Assembly (NCBI GenBank): GCA_903926565.1
Contig: CAIYJU010000191.1
Coordinates: 1-64,000 of the forward strand
DNA length: 64,000 bases
Direction of reading: 5' to 3'
Source: an uncultured Bacteroidales bacterium
GTDB lineage: Bacteria > Bacteroidota > Bacteroidia > Bacteroidales > FEN-979
Position numbers and translations under genes: made by a program. The notes beneath the pieces were generated by a model. That model saw nothing but the letters and a program-made list of their open reading frames with translations, ran no database searches and was not told the origin of the DNA. This document shows positions 60,811-64,000 of this stretch, piece after piece. Each line of letters begins with the position of its first letter. Within the stretch, counting starts at the first letter, position 1.

Positions 60811-60818
60811 TACCTTTG
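60811..60818 (+). promoter_or_regulatory. Predicted -7 box (TACCTTTG) for the LpxR-like gene
   Basis: TACCTTTG ends 8 bases before the chosen ATG (60827), so the leader would be about 4 bases. Confidence 0.55.
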
Positions 60819-60826
60819 TGGTCTTT

Positions 60827-62128
60827 ATGAGAAAGAGGCTGATCCTTTTTACGTTGCTTTTGTTTTTCTGTAATTGTATTCGTGTTGACAATACAACGCT
60901 GAATATCGTTACTGATGCAGGACAGGCTAAAAGCAATTCATCAGATTCTCCAGGAGAAAGCCACCGGGAAACGCTAAGAAGTAAACCTTCCCTGACTAAA
61001 GCGCCGGAAAGAGAAAAGAAAAAGCACCATAAAAAAAGGAAATTCAGGGCTGTTCGTCCTGAAACCAGTCTGGGAGGAATCACCACCAGAACGGTTGATA
61101 CCTTATTCATCACCCATCTGAAATATCTGCAGTCGAAAGGCATCGATCCCGACCTGAATGAGCCGGCGACCAAAGATTATCTTTTTTCTCCTGTCGACAA
61201 CCGGAAATTTCAGTCGATGATCACATTAAGCAGGGAGTCCAGTTTAAAGGTAAATTTTGACAATGACATTCTTGACTACACTGACCGGTTCTACACCAAC
61301 GGCATCAAGATCGAGATCATCTCCCCGGGGTTGCAGATGAACCCGGTAAGCAAGCTTATGCTGCCATACTGGCGTTCGGGAACAAACTATTATGGGTTGT
61401 CGCTGGTTCAGAACATGTTTACCCCTTCAACCACAAAACTGGGAGGCATATTATTCGGCGACCGCCCCTATTCAGCCTACCTTTACGTTGGAAGTTTCAA
61501 GATCACGAATGATCCTGTAAACAGTTTCAGACAAACCAGTGAGCTTGATGTCGGAATCATTGGACCAAACTCTTACGGAGAGTGGGTTCAACGCTCGTTT
61601 CACAATGCGGTTCCAAGCAACAATGAGCCGCTTGGGTGGCAATACCAGATACAGAACGACCTTGTTCTCAATTATATGGTATCCTTTGAAAAAGGCATTG
61701 CCTGTAAAAAAAATATTGATATTATCCTCACTGCAGCAGGAAATTTAGGAACACTGTACACAAATATGTCGGGGGGCGCCCAGGTCCGGGCCGGTTTGTT
61801 GAACCCTTACTTTTCCAACCTCGGCATTGAAAAAAAAGATGCACTTTCCAATTCAGGATTAAGAAAATTTCAATTTTTTCTATTTGCTAAAGGATCATGC
61901 AAGATGGTGGGCTATGATGCAACGTTACAGGGAGGTCTGTTTAACCAGGCAAGCATATACACGCTGTCTTCCGGTTACATTTCACGTGCGGTTTTCCAGT
62001 CAGGCGGAGGGATCACATTGTCATACAACGGGATCAGGATCGATGTGGAGCAAGTCATCTTAAGTCCTGAATTTCATAATGGCTGGTGGCATAAATGGAT
62101 GCATTTTGCCCTTACCTTCAGCCTGTGA
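60827..62128 (+). CDS. LpxR-family lipid A 3'-O-deacylase (outer membrane)
   Basis: 433 aa from the ATG at 60827; the promoter box immediately upstream and the signal peptide with lipobox-like FCNC (Cys near 15-17) support this start. A disordered basic linker (about 35-75) precedes the LpxR/DUF2219 beta-barrel (about 130-433). Key motif NFDNDILDYTDRFYTNGIKIEI (about 143-164, the conserved ND and TD/TNG residues) and GIIGPNSYGEWVQRSFHNAV (about 240-260, with the catalytic-type His) plus GWQYQI match LpxR, which removes the 3'-acyloxyacyl group of lipid A. Together with lpxK and the PagL-like gene it makes a lipid A theme in this part of the window. Confidence 0.86.
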   Translation: MRKRLILFTLLLFFCNCIRVDNTTLNIVTDAGQAKSNSSDSPGESHRETLRSKPSLTKAPEREKKKHHKKRKFRAVRPETSLGGITTRTVDTLFITHLKYLQSKGIDPDLNEPATKDYLFSPVDNRKFQSMITLSRESSLKVNFDNDILDYTDRFYTNGIKIEIISPGLQMNPVSKLMLPYWRSGTNYYGLSLVQNMFTPSTTKLGGILFGDRPYSAYLYVGSFKITNDPVNSFRQTSELDVGIIGPNSYGEWVQRSFHNAVPSNNEPLGWQYQIQNDLVLNYMVSFEKGIACKKNIDIILTAAGNLGTLYTNMSGGAQVRAGLLNPYFSNLGIEKKDALSNSGLRKFQFFLFAKGSCKMVGYDATLQGGLFNQASIYTLSSGYISRAVFQSGGGITLSYNGIRIDVEQVILSPEFHNGWWHKWMHFALTFSL

Positions 62129-62179
62129 TTGTTGAAAACTATTATGGGCTGAGTCCGAAAAACCAAGCCGGAATAGCCC

Positions 62180-62187
62180 TATTTTTG
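62180..62187 (+). promoter_or_regulatory. Predicted -7 box (TATTTTTG) for dnaB, leaderless
   Basis: TATTTTTG ends only four bases before the ATG at 62192. With the spacing calibrated on rnpB the transcript would begin exactly at the A of the ATG. Confidence 0.6.
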
Positions 62188-62191
62188 CCTT

Positions 62192-63703
62192 ATGGAAGAT
62201 AAGAATTTCAAGCGGAGGACAACCCGCAAGCCAGGGTTAAATGAAACGGTGTTTGAACATGGTAAGATCCCGCCCCAGGCGCTTGACCTCGAGGAGGCAG
62301 TACTTGGTGCAATGATGCTTGAAAGCAACCGGCTGGCTGAAGTCATCGAGGTGCTTAAACCTGAAGCTTTCTATAAGGAAAGTCATCAGACCATCTTTTC
62401 CGCCATCATGCGCCTCTTTGCACAGAATGAACCTGTGGATATCCTTACCGTGACAGAAGAGCTTCGAAAAACAGGCGAACTTGAAGTGGCCGGCGGTCCT
62501 TATTTCATCACGATGCTTACCAACCGTATTGCATCAACAGCCAACATCGAATTTCATGCCCGTATCATCCTTCAGAAATTCATCCAGCGTGAACTGATCA
62601 GGGTCTCTTCAGAAATCATCAAAGATGCTTACGAGGACACGACAGATGTTTTCGATCTGCTGGATAAAGCTGAAAACGGACTCTTTTCCATCAGCGAAGG
62701 CAGTATTGGAAAATCCTACATGGACATGCAATCCATCATCACGGAGGCCATCAAGGAGATCAATGCCGGACGGCACCAGGAGGGAAAGCTGAGGGGTGTC
62801 GGCTCTGGTTTTACAGAACTGGACCGGGTCACCTCCGGATGGCAAAAATCCGACCTGATTATCATCGCCTCACGCCCGGGTATGGGCAAGACCGCATTTG
62901 CACTCACCATGGCACGCAATGCCGCCGTTGATTTCAAGAAGCCGATCGCTGTTTTCTCTCTTGAAATGTCATCCATCCAGCTGGTTACGAGACTTATGTC
63001 GAGTGAAACAGAAATCCCGCAGGAGAAACTGCGCAAGGGAACCATGGAAGACCATGAATGGGCGCAATTGAATGCCAGGATCACCCCACTCATCGAAGCT
63101 CCCCTTTATATTGATGATACTGCTGCTTTATCTATCTTTGACCTCCGCGCCAAGTGCCGCAGGTTAAAAGCCCACCATGACATCCAGATGATCATTGTCG
63201 ACTACCTTCAGCTGATGCAGGGCAGTCAGGATACGCGGGGCAACCGTGAGCAGGAGATCAGCAGTATTTCACGGGCACTGAAAACCCTGGCCAAGGAGCT
63301 TGATGTGCCGGTTATTGCCCTGTCTCAGTTGAGCCGTGCCTCTGAAAAACGATCCGCAGCGGCAAAACCAATTCTTTCCGATTTACGTGAATCCGGTTCC
63401 ATCGAGCAGGATGCCGACATGGTTATGTTCATCTATCGTCCTGAATATTACAAGATTGATGTGGATGAAAGCGGTGATTCCACGGCCGGAGTTGCAGACA
63501 TCATTATTGCCAAGAACAGGAACGGCCCTCTGATGGATATCCGCATCAGGTTTGTATCCAAATACGCAAAATTTGTTGATGCTGAAATGGACTATCATCC
63601 TGTCAATACTATTAACCCCAATACAGCGTTTGAAAGTACCATGCGGACACGAACCGTGATGTCAAAAATGAATGATGATGAGCACCATGATGCGCCCTTT
63701 TAA
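62192..63703 (+). CDS. dnaB: Replicative DNA helicase DnaB
   Basis: 503 aa. N-terminal helical domain (about 20-130; PPQALDLEEAVLGAMMLESNRLAEV), linker, and RecA-like C-terminal ATPase (about 195-460) with Walker A SRPGMGKTAFALTMARNAA, Walker B-like MIIVDYLQLMQG, and SDLRESGSIEQDADMVMFIYRPEYY. Unwinds the replication fork as a hexamer. No intein. The C-terminal ~40 residues (NTAFESTMRTRTVMSKMNDDEHHDAPF) are Bacteroidota-specific and variable. The next gene begins inside its 3' end. Confidence 0.96.
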   Translation: MEDKNFKRRTTRKPGLNETVFEHGKIPPQALDLEEAVLGAMMLESNRLAEVIEVLKPEAFYKESHQTIFSAIMRLFAQNEPVDILTVTEELRKTGELEVAGGPYFITMLTNRIASTANIEFHARIILQKFIQRELIRVSSEIIKDAYEDTTDVFDLLDKAENGLFSISEGSIGKSYMDMQSIITEAIKEINAGRHQEGKLRGVGSGFTELDRVTSGWQKSDLIIIASRPGMGKTAFALTMARNAAVDFKKPIAVFSLEMSSIQLVTRLMSSETEIPQEKLRKGTMEDHEWAQLNARITPLIEAPLYIDDTAALSIFDLRAKCRRLKAHHDIQMIIVDYLQLMQGSQDTRGNREQEISSISRALKTLAKELDVPVIALSQLSRASEKRSAAAKPILSDLRESGSIEQDADMVMFIYRPEYYKIDVDESGDSTAGVADIIIAKNRNGPLMDIRIRFVSKYAKFVDAEMDYHPVNTINPNTAFESTMRTRTVMSKMNDDEHHDAPF

Positions 63704-64000
63704 TTTATCCGCTATACTTATTGTTTTCTTTCTGCTTTGTATATTCCGTCCTGCCATGGGAGCTTACATTCTTTTGCCCATGGACGAATCACAGAAAAAC
63801 CATCTCAAAGCTTATGGAATTGCCTACTGGGTGCTTAAGAAAGATGTTGAGGTAAGCTGGCTGTTAAACTACCGGGGAGGCAGTTTCATGTTTCAATATG
63901 CCAAACCCATTGAAGAGGAGTGCACCATCCGCGGAGTCTCCTGCCAGATCATTGCGGATGCGCAAGCTGCAGCCATACTCGAGGAGATATCCGATCCACA
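63687..64000 (+). CDS. Secreted protein related to proteins annotated asparagine synthetase B, partial
   Basis: Open to the window edge (about 104 codons). Several in-frame ATGs exist (63672 to 63690); all overlap the end of dnaB. Signal peptide MMRPFNLSAILIVFFLLCI, then AYILLPMDESQKNHLKAYGIAYWVLKKDVEVSWLLNYRGGSFM, a block conserved in Bacteroidota proteins encoded just after dnaB. These are often mislabelled asparagine synthetase B; no synthetase motif is visible here and a signal peptide argues against that role. The function is unknown. Confidence 0.8.
   Translation, partial: MMRPFNLSAILIVFFLLCIFRPAMGAYILLPMDESQKNHLKAYGIAYWVLKKDVEVSWLLNYRGGSFMFQYAKPIEEECTIRGVSCQIIADAQAAAILEEISDP

Noticed and set aside
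63687-64000. Final gene as a true asparagine synthetase B
   Set aside because: It has a signal peptide and no glutaminase Cys or ATP-pyrophosphatase motif in the visible part.

Overview
The window is a stretch of a Bacteroidota chromosome, most like an uncultured Bacteroidales-type lineage. Evidence: many promoters with the Bacteroidota -7 box TAnnTTTG, C-terminal type IX secretion (T9SS) sorting domains on secreted proteins, PKD-bearing exoproteins, the bTHX ribosomal protein, a LytS/LytR-type two-component pair whose sensor has a periplasmic propeller, and generally weak Shine-Dalgarno signals. No tRNA, CRISPR array, prophage or transposase gene was found. The window opens inside a surface protein on the minus strand and ends inside a secreted protein that follows dnaB.

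Layout. 1-8.2 kb: partial surface protein, response regulator and sensor kinase, a YfhO-family membrane protein and rlmF, all on the minus strand. 8.2-13.9 kb: the most interesting locus, a compact bacterial microcompartment (BMC) operon. It encodes seven shell proteins (CcmP/CsoS1D-like tandem trimer, one hexamer, four pentamers, one PduT-like trimer with a predicted Fe-S pore Cys), a CoA-acylating aldehyde dehydrogenase, an RpiB-like isomerase and a DeoC-like aldolase. This is the enzyme set of the sugar-phosphate-utilising (SPU) class of BMC, whose physiology is essentially unproven. A TetR-family regulator flanked by near-identical operator-like sites follows. 14.9-21.1 kb: two T9SS exoproteins, one with BNR/sortilin repeats and one an M14 carboxypeptidase. 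21.2-30.5 kb: housekeeping genes (rsmE, HU, fmt, a TPR membrane protein, trmH-like, bTHX, rsmG, OPT transporter, PqqD-like, pepD and the short rpmH). 30.7-37.4 kb: a second YfhO paralogue coupled to a glycosyltransferase, a MATE transporter, the RNase P RNA gene and wecB. 37.5-44.4 kb: gyrB, an adaptor/FtsX-permease/TolC export operon without an ATPase, and a 2-Cys peroxiredoxin. 44.5-64 kb: MBOAT plus SGNH O-acylation pair, mazG, a PagL-like outer-membrane protein, a GIN-domain lipoprotein, proS, a Gly/Tyr-rich lipoprotein, an OmpP1/FadL-like protein, a TPR/zinc-ribbon/Nif3 operon, a degenerate receiver, lpxK, purine nucleoside phosphorylase, an LpxR-like lipid A deacylase and dnaB.

Inferred BMC chemistry: RpiB and DeoC act on pentose phosphates, DeoC releases acetaldehyde plus glyceraldehyde-3-phosphate, and the dehydrogenase makes acetyl-CoA and NADH. 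No phosphotransacylase or alcohol dehydrogenase is present to recycle cofactors. Both the aldolase and the dehydrogenase carry N-terminal amphipathic extensions that look like encapsulation peptides.

Smaller-scale signals include GC-rich palindromes inside functional genes (two helices of the RNase P RNA and an in-frame insertion in rsmG), probable leaderless mRNAs (dnaB, MATE gene), and substitutions at catalytic positions in several families (RpiB Cys to Asp, PagL-like Glu to Asn, receiver Asp to Ser).
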